In this document: positions 8,220 to 16,151 of the stretch, piece by piece
Layout: the number at the start of each line of letters is the position of its first letter
How positions within the stretch are numbered: the first letter of the stretch is position 1
Position numbers and translations under genes: made by a program
Origin: Saprospiraceae bacterium
GTDB lineage: Bacteria; Bacteroidota; Bacteroidia; Chitinophagales; Saprospiraceae
DNA length: 64,000 nt
Reading direction: 5' to 3'
NCBI GenBank assembly: GCA_016706365.1
Contig: JADJJU010000003.1
Coordinates: 320,439 to 384,438, forward strand
The notes under the pieces: generated by a model
Database searches by the model: none
Seen by the model: only the letters and a program-made list of their open reading frames with translations
What the model was told of the DNA's origin: nothing

Positions 8220-9883
8220 TAAAAAAGAAATTACCCAAAGTATTAATAGTCACAGGTGGATTGTTGAATGCAGATGAAAAGTCTGTTTGGAATGCACTGA
8301 AAAAGCAAATCAAACAAATTCGGGCTGCTAAATCTCATTGGTTGGAAACCAAGATCAAATTGGTAACTTCCGAACTAATCCTCAATTCGAAACTGAAAAA
8401 AAAATCAGGAAAAGTAGCCGCATATTTTAATGAACACGTATCATCGATTCCTGAATTAACAGAAGTAGTTTTGGCTGATCTCTTAAAAAGGGAAGATTTG
8501 GAATTTGAAGTAATGACATACGATTTATTGTTTTCAGACTCTAAAAAGGCTAATGTACTTTTAAAAGAATGCCAGGTGGTTTTTGCTTCATCTACTTTGT
8601 TGCATGATTTGAGTGAATTGCTTCCTCTGATAAAAATGTTGAAGACTGAAAACAACAAAATAGTTTTGGGAGGAGCTCTTTGTGGAAGCCTTCAAAAACA
8701 GTGGGAAGGCGACACGATGATCGATATCATAGCAGTTGGTTATGGAGAGTTTTTGGTAAGCGTTTTGGCAGATTGGATTAAATCAGGATTTAAGAATATC
8801 AAAGCTCCCATTCAGGGGAGGTTAATTCAAAAGACACATTCATTATTTCTGTTTAGTGGAGTCCCTGAAAGTAAAAATTTAGATTTTTTACCCACACCGG
8901 ATTGGAGAGTGGCAGAGGATTATCATCAGAAAAAATTCAAACATATATATTATGAGAGCGTAAGGGGTTGCCCTTATCGGTGTAGTTTCTGTAATTATCC
9001 ATTTCTGTTTGATGATAAGAAATTCAGATTAAAAAGTGCTGATAAAATCGCTGCTGACTGGAAATATTACCACGAAGAATTAGGTGTAATGCATATAACC
9101 TGTTTGGATTCTTTATTCACAATGCCCAAAAATCGCCTGATAGATTTGTGTAAACAGCTCATAAAGAGTAAATCAAAAATGACCTGGACCTGCTATGCCC
9201 GCGCAGATGATCTTGCAGATGAAGGTACGGTAATTTTGATGAAACAAGCAGGGGCACATCAGGTTCAGATCGGCATAGAATCCGGAAATCAATTTATGCT
9301 GGACCAGATGAACAAACGCTGCACTGTTGAACAAAACATGGAGGCCATCAGAAATTGTCGCAAACATGGTGTCAGTACTTTAATATCCCTGATTGTTGGT
9401 TATCCGGGGGAGACTGAACAAACCTTGAATGATACTCTGGAATTTATGAGGGTAGCAAAACCTGACTTCCATTTTCTGGCAACTTTTAGTGTGCGAATAG
9501 AAGAGGTTCCTATGTTCAACGTATATAACAAAGAAAGATTTGGATTGGAAAAAATGGACAACCCCTATAGTTTTGCACCTTATTGGCGGCATCATACTAT
9601 GAGTTGTAGTGAGGTTGGAGAACATGTACGAAAACTTGGTATGACGCTATGTAAAGAGAGGATTTCTCTCGACGGGGCCTTATTTTATCAGAATATTATC
9701 AATTTCCATCCATCCATGCGTGAAGATTTTTTGGATTACCAGAAAGAACTGGGAGAAGGAAATAGGATATTAAAACCATTATTCAATGGTTTGAATAATG
9801 GGGTAGATAGAAATTTAAAAAAAGATATCGAGAAAGTATTTCCTGTGTCAAATCAAGTACCTGCAGAAACAAGTTTACAATAG
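8216..9883 (+). CDS. B12-binding domain radical SAM protein
   Basis: About 555 residues. The ATG at 8216 overlaps the Rieske stop as ATGA and is preferred over an in-frame TTG at 8210. An N-terminal cobalamin-binding-like Rossmann domain (VVFASSTLLHDL, then IVLGGALCGS and DIIAVGYGEF) lacks the DxHxxG histidine motif, as in many class B radical SAM enzymes. The radical SAM cluster motif is RGCPYRCSFCNYP (cysteines near residues 252, 256 and 259). GIESGNQ and GYPGETEQT follow, as in the BchE/class B group. Such enzymes methylate or rearrange unactivated carbons. The reaction here is unknown. Confidence 0.88.
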   Translation: MIKKKLPKVLIVTGGLLNADEKSVWNALKKQIKQIRAAKSHWLETKIKLVTSELILNSKLKKKSGKVAAYFNEHVSSIPELTEVVLADLLKREDLEFEVMTYDLLFSDSKKANVLLKECQVVFASSTLLHDLSELLPLIKMLKTENNKIVLGGALCGSLQKQWEGDTMIDIIAVGYGEFLVSVLADWIKSGFKNIKAPIQGRLIQKTHSLFLFSGVPESKNLDFLPTPDWRVAEDYHQKKFKHIYYESVRGCPYRCSFCNYPFLFDDKKFRLKSADKIAADWKYYHEELGVMHITCLDSLFTMPKNRLIDLCKQLIKSKSKMTWTCYARADDLADEGTVILMKQAGAHQVQIGIESGNQFMLDQMNKRCTVEQNMEAIRNCRKHGVSTLISLIVGYPGETEQTLNDTLEFMRVAKPDFHFLATFSVRIEEVPMFNVYNKERFGLEKMDNPYSFAPYWRHHTMSCSEVGEHVRKLGMTLCKERISLDGALFYQNIINFHPSMREDFLDYQKELGEGNRILKPLFNGLNNGVDRNLKKDIEKVFPVSNQVPAETSLQ

Positions 9884-9890
9884 AAAAATT

Positions 9891-10631
9891 ATGAATTCAG
9901 CACTCCTTTTCCAGCTATTTAAAGTAGAGTCTATCAGCAATGACAGCCGCAAAAGGATGTTTGAGCTAATGAGTGAAAACTACAATAAGGTAACCGAAGC
10001 AAACTTTTTTAATGATTTAGATAAAAAACAATGGGTTGGATTGATCAATGATGTGGGTGGTATTATTCAGGGTTTTACAACATTTGCAATAGATCCCGGA
10101 ACAACAGCTGAAGATGACTATCACGTTCTTTTTTCCGGAGATACGGTACTAGCCACAGAACACTGGGGCACGCAGGTAATGATGCAGGGATGGTGTACAT
10201 CCGTGGGACGTTTTATAGCCGGAGATACTAAAAAGCCCTGGTATTGGTATTTGTTGTCCAAAGGACACCGAACCTATATGTATCTGCCTTTATTTTTTGA
10301 GCATTATTACCCGGCTATCGAACCCGGCAATCAAAATGACGAATTGAAAAAGATTGCTGACAGAGTATCCAGGAATCTTTTTCCTGACTCCTGGAAGCCT
10401 GATGAAGGCATTCTTCGATTTGATGAAAGCCTTGGAGAATTAAAGCCGGAATTGGCGGAAGCTACTTTTCTAAAAAAAGGAAGTCCTTTAATAAATTTTT
10501 TTCTTGAAAAAAATCCCGCTTTCAATAAAGGAGAAGAACTGGTATGCACTGCATTGATTCATCCTGATCATTTGTTGCGTTCAGCAAAAAAGTTTATTTT
10601 AGAAGGTATGAAAGATCCAATTCTTCATTAA
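9891..10631 (+). CDS. putative GNAT-fold acyltransferase-like protein
   Basis: A 246-residue soluble protein. Its layout (RMFELMSENYNKVT helix, IQGFTTFAID strand, FSGDTVLATEHWG, then a helix and YLLSKGHRTYMYLPLFF) is that expected for the acyl-CoA N-acyltransferase superfamily, but the canonical Q/RxxGxG/A acyl-CoA loop is not visible. I therefore call the fold with moderate confidence only. It lies seven bases after the radical SAM gene and three bases before the GH3-like gene, so it belongs to the same operon. An alternative is an uncharacterised family with no catalytic role. Confidence 0.5.
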   Translation: MNSALLFQLFKVESISNDSRKRMFELMSENYNKVTEANFFNDLDKKQWVGLINDVGGIIQGFTTFAIDPGTTAEDDYHVLFSGDTVLATEHWGTQVMMQGWCTSVGRFIAGDTKKPWYWYLLSKGHRTYMYLPLFFEHYYPAIEPGNQNDELKKIADRVSRNLFPDSWKPDEGILRFDESLGELKPELAEATFLKKGSPLINFFLEKNPAFNKGEELVCTALIHPDHLLRSAKKFILEGMKDPILH

Positions 10632-10634
10632 TAA

Positions 10635-12203
10635 TTGACCATTTTGAGTGCTTCCTTTTTTAATAAATTATGGCTTTCCCAACAGTCTAAATTTGCTGAT
10701 GAATTTCATCTCAATGCCGGCCGAATTAAATCATTTCAGGCGTCTAAACTCAGACATTATTTGGATGAAAATTCCAATACTGAATTTGGAAAGAAACACG
10801 ACTTTTCTTCGATAAGGAATTATGAAGATTATAAACAAGCTGTTCCGATCCTGGAAGATTATTCAGAATACAAATCCTATATTGATCAAATTGCTGCAGG
10901 TAAATCAAATATATTGTTTCCAGGGAAACCTCTTTTTTTTGAAACAACATCAGGAACTTCAAATGAGTTGAAACTCATAGCCTACAACAAAGAATTAAAG
11001 AAAGAATTTGGCAATGCTGTAGCTACATGGATGCATGATTTAAATAGATTGAACCCGAAAATATTTTCCGGAAAACCATCCTGGTCACTTTCTCCTGCTT
11101 TGAAGAATCGTGATGCACGCTCAGGTGGTATTCGAATCGGAACCTCCAACGATTCAGATTATTTTGATCCATTGAGTGCTTTATTCTTAAATCAGATTTT
11201 TGCAGTTCCGAATCAAATTTCCAGAATTACAGATCCACATAAATTTTATTTGCATACCTGGAGTCATCTATTAACCACTAAAAAGCTTACATTTTTATCA
11301 GTTTGGAGTCCCCAGTTTTTGATCAGATTGGTGGATTTTTTCAAAGAAAACCTGAGAGAAATATGTAATAAAAGTGGGGCTAACAGAAACTGGGCAGATT
11401 ATATAATGGGACATATGAACGATGGAACATTTACACTCAGCTTAATTTTTCCGGATCTGCAAATGATAAGTTGCTGGACTCAGGGTCAATCGAAAATCTG
11501 GATGAAAAAATTGTTAAGCCTTTCCGGAGTTCTGCCCATTCAGGGGAAAGGCTTGTTATCCACTGAAGGTGTAGTGAGTATTCCCATTGGGATGGATAAG
11601 CAAGTGTTATCATATACCTCTCATTTCTATGAATTTAAGGGGTCTGATAATTCAATTTACACTGCTGTAGATTTGATGCCGGATAATATTTATGAGGTGA
11701 TCATTACTACCGGAGGGGGACTGTACCGATATAATACACATGATCTTGTTAGATGTACCGAATTTTATGAAGCGATTCCCTGTCTGGAATTTTTGGGTCG
11801 TTCCGGACAAAATTCGGATCTGGTCGGTGAAAAGATTAGCGAAACAAGTCTTTTGGATTTATTCAACACAGTATCGGATCATTACACTCAGACAGAAGCA
11901 TTATATCTTTATGCGGTTAAATCAGAAATCACTGCCGGTTATTTGTTGATTATTGAGTCTGATTATTCAGAGAATGAAGAGAAAATTAAAGCTATGGTGG
12001 AATCCGGCTTGAAACAGAATCCTTATTATTCCCAGGCCATCCAATCCGGTCAATTACAGGATTTGCAAAGTAAATCAGTCGCTGCGGGTTTTTCAAAAAT
12101 CCTTACTGCATATTATCAGAAAAAAAAGAAAATTAAAGATGGAGATTTGAAACTTCCTGTTTTGTTTCCTTTGAATTTTTTGGATGAATTGTTAAACGTC
12201 TAA
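10635..12203 (+). CDS. GH3 auxin-responsive promoter family protein, acyl-adenylating amide synthetase-like
   Basis: A 522-residue member of the GH3 branch of the ANL adenylating superfamily, which makes acyl-AMP and transfers the acyl group to an amine. Visible motifs are the P-loop-like FETTSGTSNELK (about residue 100), STEGVVSIP near the middle, GGGLYRYNTHDLV (about residue 357) and LEFLGRSGQNSDLVGEKISE, typical of the hinge region. There is no ATG near the start; TTG at 10635 or 10644 is needed. In bacteria these enzymes often sit in natural-product or lipid clusters. Here it could join an acyl product of the desaturases to an amine. Confidence 0.8.
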   Translation: MTILSASFFNKLWLSQQSKFADEFHLNAGRIKSFQASKLRHYLDENSNTEFGKKHDFSSIRNYEDYKQAVPILEDYSEYKSYIDQIAAGKSNILFPGKPLFFETTSGTSNELKLIAYNKELKKEFGNAVATWMHDLNRLNPKIFSGKPSWSLSPALKNRDARSGGIRIGTSNDSDYFDPLSALFLNQIFAVPNQISRITDPHKFYLHTWSHLLTTKKLTFLSVWSPQFLIRLVDFFKENLREICNKSGANRNWADYIMGHMNDGTFTLSLIFPDLQMISCWTQGQSKIWMKKLLSLSGVLPIQGKGLLSTEGVVSIPIGMDKQVLSYTSHFYEFKGSDNSIYTAVDLMPDNIYEVIITTGGGLYRYNTHDLVRCTEFYEAIPCLEFLGRSGQNSDLVGEKISETSLLDLFNTVSDHYTQTEALYLYAVKSEITAGYLLIIESDYSENEEKIKAMVESGLKQNPYYSQAIQSGQLQDLQSKSVAAGFSKILTAYYQKKKKIKDGDLKLPVLFPLNFLDELLNV

Positions 12204-12209
12204 CAATAA

Positions 12210-13307
12210 ATGATTGAAATCATTCCATATGAGGATCGTTTTGAAGAGGGAATTCAACTACTTTGCCGAATACCTGTATCTGGAAATATTGCGATTTCAC
12301 TGGAGCGTGAACCCAACTATTATGCAGGAGTTCAAATTCAATGTGAGGAACCGGAGGTATTTGTGGTATATGATTCAGCTGCAAATTTGATTTGGGCAGT
12401 ATTCAACATTGGAAAAAGAAGAGTTTGGCATCAAAATAATGTGGTGTCTGTGAGGTATTTATCTGATTTACGAATTCACCCTGCCAAACAAAAGGGATCT
12501 TTATTGCTGCGCATCAGTGGCCATTTTTGCAAATTGTGTTCTCAGGAGAATCTCCCTGCCCAGACCATTGTTTTTGAAGATAATGATAGAATGCTTCACG
12601 TTGTCGAAAAGCTAAAGCAAATGAAAGGATCTTCAAATCTTCCTTTCTACCATTTCGCTGGTAAACTTATCACGCATCTGTTTGGGTTCAAACCTCACTA
12701 TTTTGATAAAGGATCTTATCAGGTCAGACGGGCCAGAACTTCAGATATTGCGTCCATGCAGTTATTTTTCAATTTAGAATCATCCAAAATTAATTATGCC
12801 CCTTACTATGATTTTGCATCCCTGCATGCTCCTTATTATTCTGGGATTCAAATTGAAGGTTACTTTCTCGCTTTTCAGAATGAACAAATTGTAGGAATTT
12901 GTGGTACCTGGAATCAGATATCTATCAAACAAACCAGAATAGTTTCATACAGTAAACTATTCCGGAAGATGAAACCTCTTTATAATATGCTGGCCAGGCT
13001 CACCGGTTGGTCAAAATTGCCTCAGGAAGGTAGTGTTTTGCACACGCTAAATTTGCATTGCATCTTTGTTTCAGACCGAAATCCCGGGATTTTTCAAAGT
13101 ATTTTATGGCAAATTGCAACTGATTTTAAACACGAAAATTATGATTATATGATGTGCAGTCTTTCAGAAGGAGATCCACTTATTCGGGTATTTGATTCTG
13201 TGAAGAGCAGAAGGATAAAAGGCAATTATTATTTGGTCAATGATGGACGGCATATACCGGATGATTTGAAGGGAAATTTATTTTACATTGATTCTGCGAG
13301 GATTTGA
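12210..13307 (+). CDS. GNAT family N-acetyltransferase-like protein, tandem domain
   Basis: A 365-residue protein that reads as two GNAT-like halves. The first half has the strand VRYLSDLRIHPAKQKG followed by LLLRISGHF, a typical acyl-CoA binding strand-loop-helix with a modified loop. The second begins near residue 170 (YQVRRARTSDIASMQLFF) and contains YFLAFQNEQIVGICGTWNQ. It is the last gene of the operon and ends ten bases before the convergent rtcB-family gene. An N-acyl transfer step is plausible; the substrate is unknown. Confidence 0.7.
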   Translation: MIEIIPYEDRFEEGIQLLCRIPVSGNIAISLEREPNYYAGVQIQCEEPEVFVVYDSAANLIWAVFNIGKRRVWHQNNVVSVRYLSDLRIHPAKQKGSLLLRISGHFCKLCSQENLPAQTIVFEDNDRMLHVVEKLKQMKGSSNLPFYHFAGKLITHLFGFKPHYFDKGSYQVRRARTSDIASMQLFFNLESSKINYAPYYDFASLHAPYYSGIQIEGYFLAFQNEQIVGICGTWNQISIKQTRIVSYSKLFRKMKPLYNMLARLTGWSKLPQEGSVLHTLNLHCIFVSDRNPGIFQSILWQIATDFKHENYDYMMCSLSEGDPLIRVFDSVKSRRIKGNYYLVNDGRHIPDDLKGNLFYIDSARI

Positions 13308-13316
13308 AATGAAATT

Positions 13317-14747
13317 TTAATCTTCACGGCTTCCATCATCAGCCATTCTGACAAGTTTCGGGGTAAACCTGGCAACTATATCCACCAGATCTTTTTGCGA
13401 TGCCATGACCATTTCAATATCTTTATATGCCATAGGAGCTTCATCCAATCCGGCTCCTATCAAAGTGACATCGTGTTCTCTCAACAGTTCTTTCATACTA
13501 TCCCGGGTGATGGTTTTGATAGCCTGAGTCCTGCTCATTTGCCTGCCTGCACCATGAGAAGCTGACTGAATGGCATCTGATTCCCCTTTCCCTCTTACCA
13601 GAAACCCGGGTGCAGTCATAGATCCGGGTATAATTCCCATCACATCCCGGGCGGCAGGAGTAGCACCTTTCCGGTGAACAATTACTTCTTCCCCATTCCA
13701 GATCTCTTTCCAGGCAAAATTGTGGTGGTTTTCAATTTTGGCTAAAATATTTCCTCCCATTGCTTTACTCAATCTGTCATGAATGACTTCATGGCATGCG
13801 GAAGCATAATCACCTGCCAGGTTCATTGCCAGCCAGTATTCCTGCCCTTCAGCAGAATCCAAATCCAGATAAGCAAGGTTGGCTGCTTCTCTGGGAAGTT
13901 TGCATATTTCTTTTGCTACTTTGGTATAATGGCCTGCAATGGTAGCGCCCAATCCTCGCGAACCCGAGTGAGTCAACAATGCCACATATCTGCCTTTTTT
14001 AATATTCAGGTTAACATCATCTTCCTCAAATTCTATGATCCCATATTCTACAAAGTGATTTCCACCTCCGGCAGTACCTAGCTGAACTGCAGCTTTATCC
14101 TTCAGGTTACGAATGAAATGAATAGCATTAAAATCCGGATTGTCCAGGATCCCATGATCCGCTCTCATATTTCCACTCCAGTTCTGCCCAGCACCAAATT
14201 TGGTCCAGGATATAAGCTCTCTCTTATACTTATCCTTATGCTGGAATAGGTGTGATTCGGGTATATCATAAATAGATAATGCCATTCTGCACCCAATATC
14301 CACTCCGACTCCGTAAGGAATTATGGCGTTTTTTGTTGCCAACACTCCACCGATCGGCAGTCCATAACCCTGATGTGCATCCGGCATCAATGCGCCTGCA
14401 ACTGTCACAGGAAGTTTCATAGCAATCTCCATTTGATCGATGGCTCCCTGTTCTATATGCTCCTGACCATAAACTTTATATGGATCTCCTTTTTCTTTGA
14501 GTTCAATCTCAGATGGCTTATTCCTGAGCTGCATTTGAATCAATTCATCGGCTATCGGTTTCAATTTTTTATCTGAGAGGTATTTTCCGGGATTATCCAG
14601 TACTTTTTTCAGAATGGATTCCACATTTTGCTTCTTCGAGGAAGAATAATGCTGCTTAATAGTTTTTAATACGATTCCGATGATCTTACCTTCAGGGAAT
14701 CCTATAGACATTAAATCTTCCGGGGAAATAGAATTATTTTTTTTCAT
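13317..14747 (-). CDS. rtcB: RtcB family RNA ligase-like protein
   Basis: A 476-residue RtcB homologue (RNA 3'-phosphate/5'-OH ligation; Mn and GTP dependent in characterised members). Metal and guanylate site motifs are present: GVGVDIGCRMA with the conserved Asp and Cys, GTAGGGNHFVE, LLTHSGSRGLG, HHNFAW, VHRKGATPA and SHGAGRQMSR with the histidine that is guanylylated. The ATG at 14747 is preferred because MKKNNSISPEDL aligns with the family start; an upstream in-frame extension to 14888 has no similarity to the family. DIGCRM instead of DIGCGM marks it as a divergent paralogue, so tRNA splicing should not be assumed. Confidence 0.85.
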   Translation of the reverse strand: MKKNNSISPEDLMSIGFPEGKIIGIVLKTIKQHYSSSKKQNVESILKKVLDNPGKYLSDKKLKPIADELIQMQLRNKPSEIELKEKGDPYKVYGQEHIEQGAIDQMEIAMKLPVTVAGALMPDAHQGYGLPIGGVLATKNAIIPYGVGVDIGCRMALSIYDIPESHLFQHKDKYKRELISWTKFGAGQNWSGNMRADHGILDNPDFNAIHFIRNLKDKAAVQLGTAGGGNHFVEYGIIEFEEDDVNLNIKKGRYVALLTHSGSRGLGATIAGHYTKVAKEICKLPREAANLAYLDLDSAEGQEYWLAMNLAGDYASACHEVIHDRLSKAMGGNILAKIENHHNFAWKEIWNGEEVIVHRKGATPAARDVMGIIPGSMTAPGFLVRGKGESDAIQSASHGAGRQMSRTQAIKTITRDSMKELLREHDVTLIGAGLDEAPMAYKDIEMVMASQKDLVDIVARFTPKLVRMADDGSRED

Positions 14748-15012
14748 TTGAATTCTCTGCAATTTTTTTGAAGCATATGATGCTTGAATATAAAACGAAT
14801 TTATAGTGTGAAACGGGAAGATGTATGGTTCCTGATTCCAATTTTTACATGCGACTAACCACCGGTTGTTAGTGGTGTTTGTTTTCAATGCCAGGCAAAT
14901 ATTTATTTGCCCCTACATTAAGTAATATAATTAGAATTTATTTTTGGCTGTTACATTCAACATTCAACATTCATAATTCATAACTGGCCGTTCTCTTCGT
15001 ACATTTACTCTC
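14748..15012. repeat. intergenic region with a GGCAAAT palindrome and a low-complexity tract
   Basis: The palindrome GGCAAATATTTATTTGCC lies at 14894-14911 and is followed by CCTACATTA. At about 14948-14990 a G-poor tract of short near-repeats (ATTCAACATTCAACATTC, then ATTCATAATTCATAAC) leads into GGCCGTT. Similar palindromes and tracts recur in other gaps of this window. A TACATTTA sequence just before the DUF3820 start is a weak match to the Bacteroidota -7 element. Confidence 0.5.
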
Positions 15013-15246
15013 ATGAAAGAAGTTCCGGCATTTGATCCCAATCAATTACTAGAAGTAGTTCGCACACCCATGCCATTTGGCAAATACAAGGATACCCTCA
15101 TCTACAAATTACCGGTATCTTATCTGGAGTGGTTTGCTCAGCAAGGATTTCCAAAAGGGAAATTAGGGCAATTGCTTGAATTGATGCACCTTATCAAGAT
15201 GAATGGTCTGGAACATTTGCTTCGTCCGCTGATTAACAGATATTAA
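15013..15246 (+). CDS. DUF3820 family protein
   Basis: A 77-residue protein matching the small DUF3820 family: MPFGKYKDTLIYKLP, SYLEWFAQQGFPKGKLG and the C-terminal NGLEHLLRPL are its conserved blocks. The family's function is not established (it has been labelled a putative quorum-sensing-regulated factor and resembles a nucleic-acid-associated helper domain). The ORF spans the usual full length. It is a stand-alone gene flanked by repeat-rich intergenic DNA. Confidence 0.85.
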   Translation: MKEVPAFDPNQLLEVVRTPMPFGKYKDTLIYKLPVSYLEWFAQQGFPKGKLGQLLELMHLIKMNGLEHLLRPLINRY

Positions 15247-15765
15247 CGCAGGTTGAAAAAAGGCGCGACGCGAGATATGTCTACGAATTACACAAAAAGA
15301 CACGAATGAAATCCCAAGTTTTTTTCAAGTTTAAAAGTGCTCATATCCTCCCCATTCCTAAAAGCTTTGTGGAAGGGACACGGCGCAGATTTAGGTATGA
15401 ATGTTCTTCCGGCTGAAATGAATTAACCAATTCACCGATACCCGACTGTTTCCATAGCTGTATCCAGGTTATTTATATTATAGGCTCGTAAGAGCGAAGC
15501 GCGCCAGGGATCGCAGCGGGCACGAACGACGCAGGAGTGAAGTAAAGCGGAGAGCCCGACCGCGAGTAATATAAAATTGCATATTCCAAAATTGCAATTT
15601 TATATTACCTCGCGTAGGCGCCCAAATCAGTATTTTTGACTAATTGATCTATTCCACAAATTTTTTTTCAATTTTTTTTCAAAAAAATTTTCAAAATAAT
15701 TATTTGATAATCAATGTATTGTACTTAGCATGGAAATGTTTTATAGATATTACCATGTTAACGGT
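15247..15765. repeat. repeat-rich intergenic region with GC-rich element and long hairpin
   Basis: This gap holds three structures. At about 15283-15310 the words ACACAAAAAGACACGAATG resemble the palindromic core of the tandem array at 62.6-64 kb. At 15485-15560 there is a GC-rich block (AGCGAAGCGCGCCAGG, then GCGGAGAGCCCGACC) unlike the surrounding AT-rich DNA, with a relative at 62038-62095. At 15561-15614 an inverted repeat has 21-base arms (CGCGAGTAATATAAAATTGCA and its near-complement) and an 11-base loop. An A/T-only stretch follows before the padR promoter. Confidence 0.7.
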
Positions 15766-15788
15766 GGTACTATGTGTTGCATAATACC
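15766..15788. promoter_or_regulatory. candidate PadR operator upstream of the padR-pspC operon
   Basis: A 23-base inverted repeat, GGTACTATG - TGTTG - CATAATACC, has nine-base arms with one mismatch. It lies 24 bases before the preferred padR start. A TATATTTG sequence at 15800-15807 matches the Bacteroidota -7 element, so the operator overlaps the region where the -33 element would be, consistent with autorepression. If that -7 element is used the transcript would begin at or very near the start codon (leaderless). Confidence 0.55.
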
Positions 15789-15811
15789 ATCCTATGGCAT
15801 ATATTTGCATC

Positions 15812-16150
15812 ATGAATCTGGAAAACGCAAAAGCGCAAATGCGCAAAGGAATATTAGAACTCTGTATCCTCTCTATTTTTGCAGAGGAGGAGGTCTATAC
15901 ATCGGACATTATAGAGAAGCTGAAAGAAGCTGATCTGATTGTGGTCGAGGGTACATTGTATCCACTATTGACGCGCCTCAAGAACGCAGGGCTGCTGGAG
16001 TACACCTGGAGGGAGTCTCTAAGCGGTCCACCAAGGAAATACTTCAGGATCACACCTGAGGGTGACCTTGTCCTTAATGGGCTGAGCCAGGCCTGGGACG
16101 ATCTGGTGCAATCTGTCAATCTTTTGAAAAACAAAAAAGCTGAAAACTAA
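15812..16150 (+). CDS. PadR family transcriptional regulator
   Basis: A 112-residue winged-helix regulator. MNLENAKAQMRKGILELCIL is the usual start of the short PadR-s1 subgroup found before pspC genes, so ATG 15812 is chosen over the in-frame ATG at 15794. The wing and recognition helix region VVEGTLYPLLTRLKNAGLL is the conserved PadR block. The C-terminus is short, without the long dimerisation helices of PadR-s2. It ends one base before the PspC-domain gene and very probably represses this operon in response to an envelope or drug signal. Confidence 0.92.
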   Translation: MNLENAKAQMRKGILELCILSIFAEEEVYTSDIIEKLKEADLIVVEGTLYPLLTRLKNAGLLEYTWRESLSGPPRKYFRITPEGDLVLNGLSQAWDDLVQSVNLLKNKKAEN

Positions 16151-16151
16151 C

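Noticed and set aside
13317..14747. RNA-repair operon with RtcA or RtcR beside the rtcB-family gene
   Set aside because: The neighbours are the end of the biosynthetic operon and a DUF3820 gene; neither rtcA nor an RtcR-like regulator is visible.
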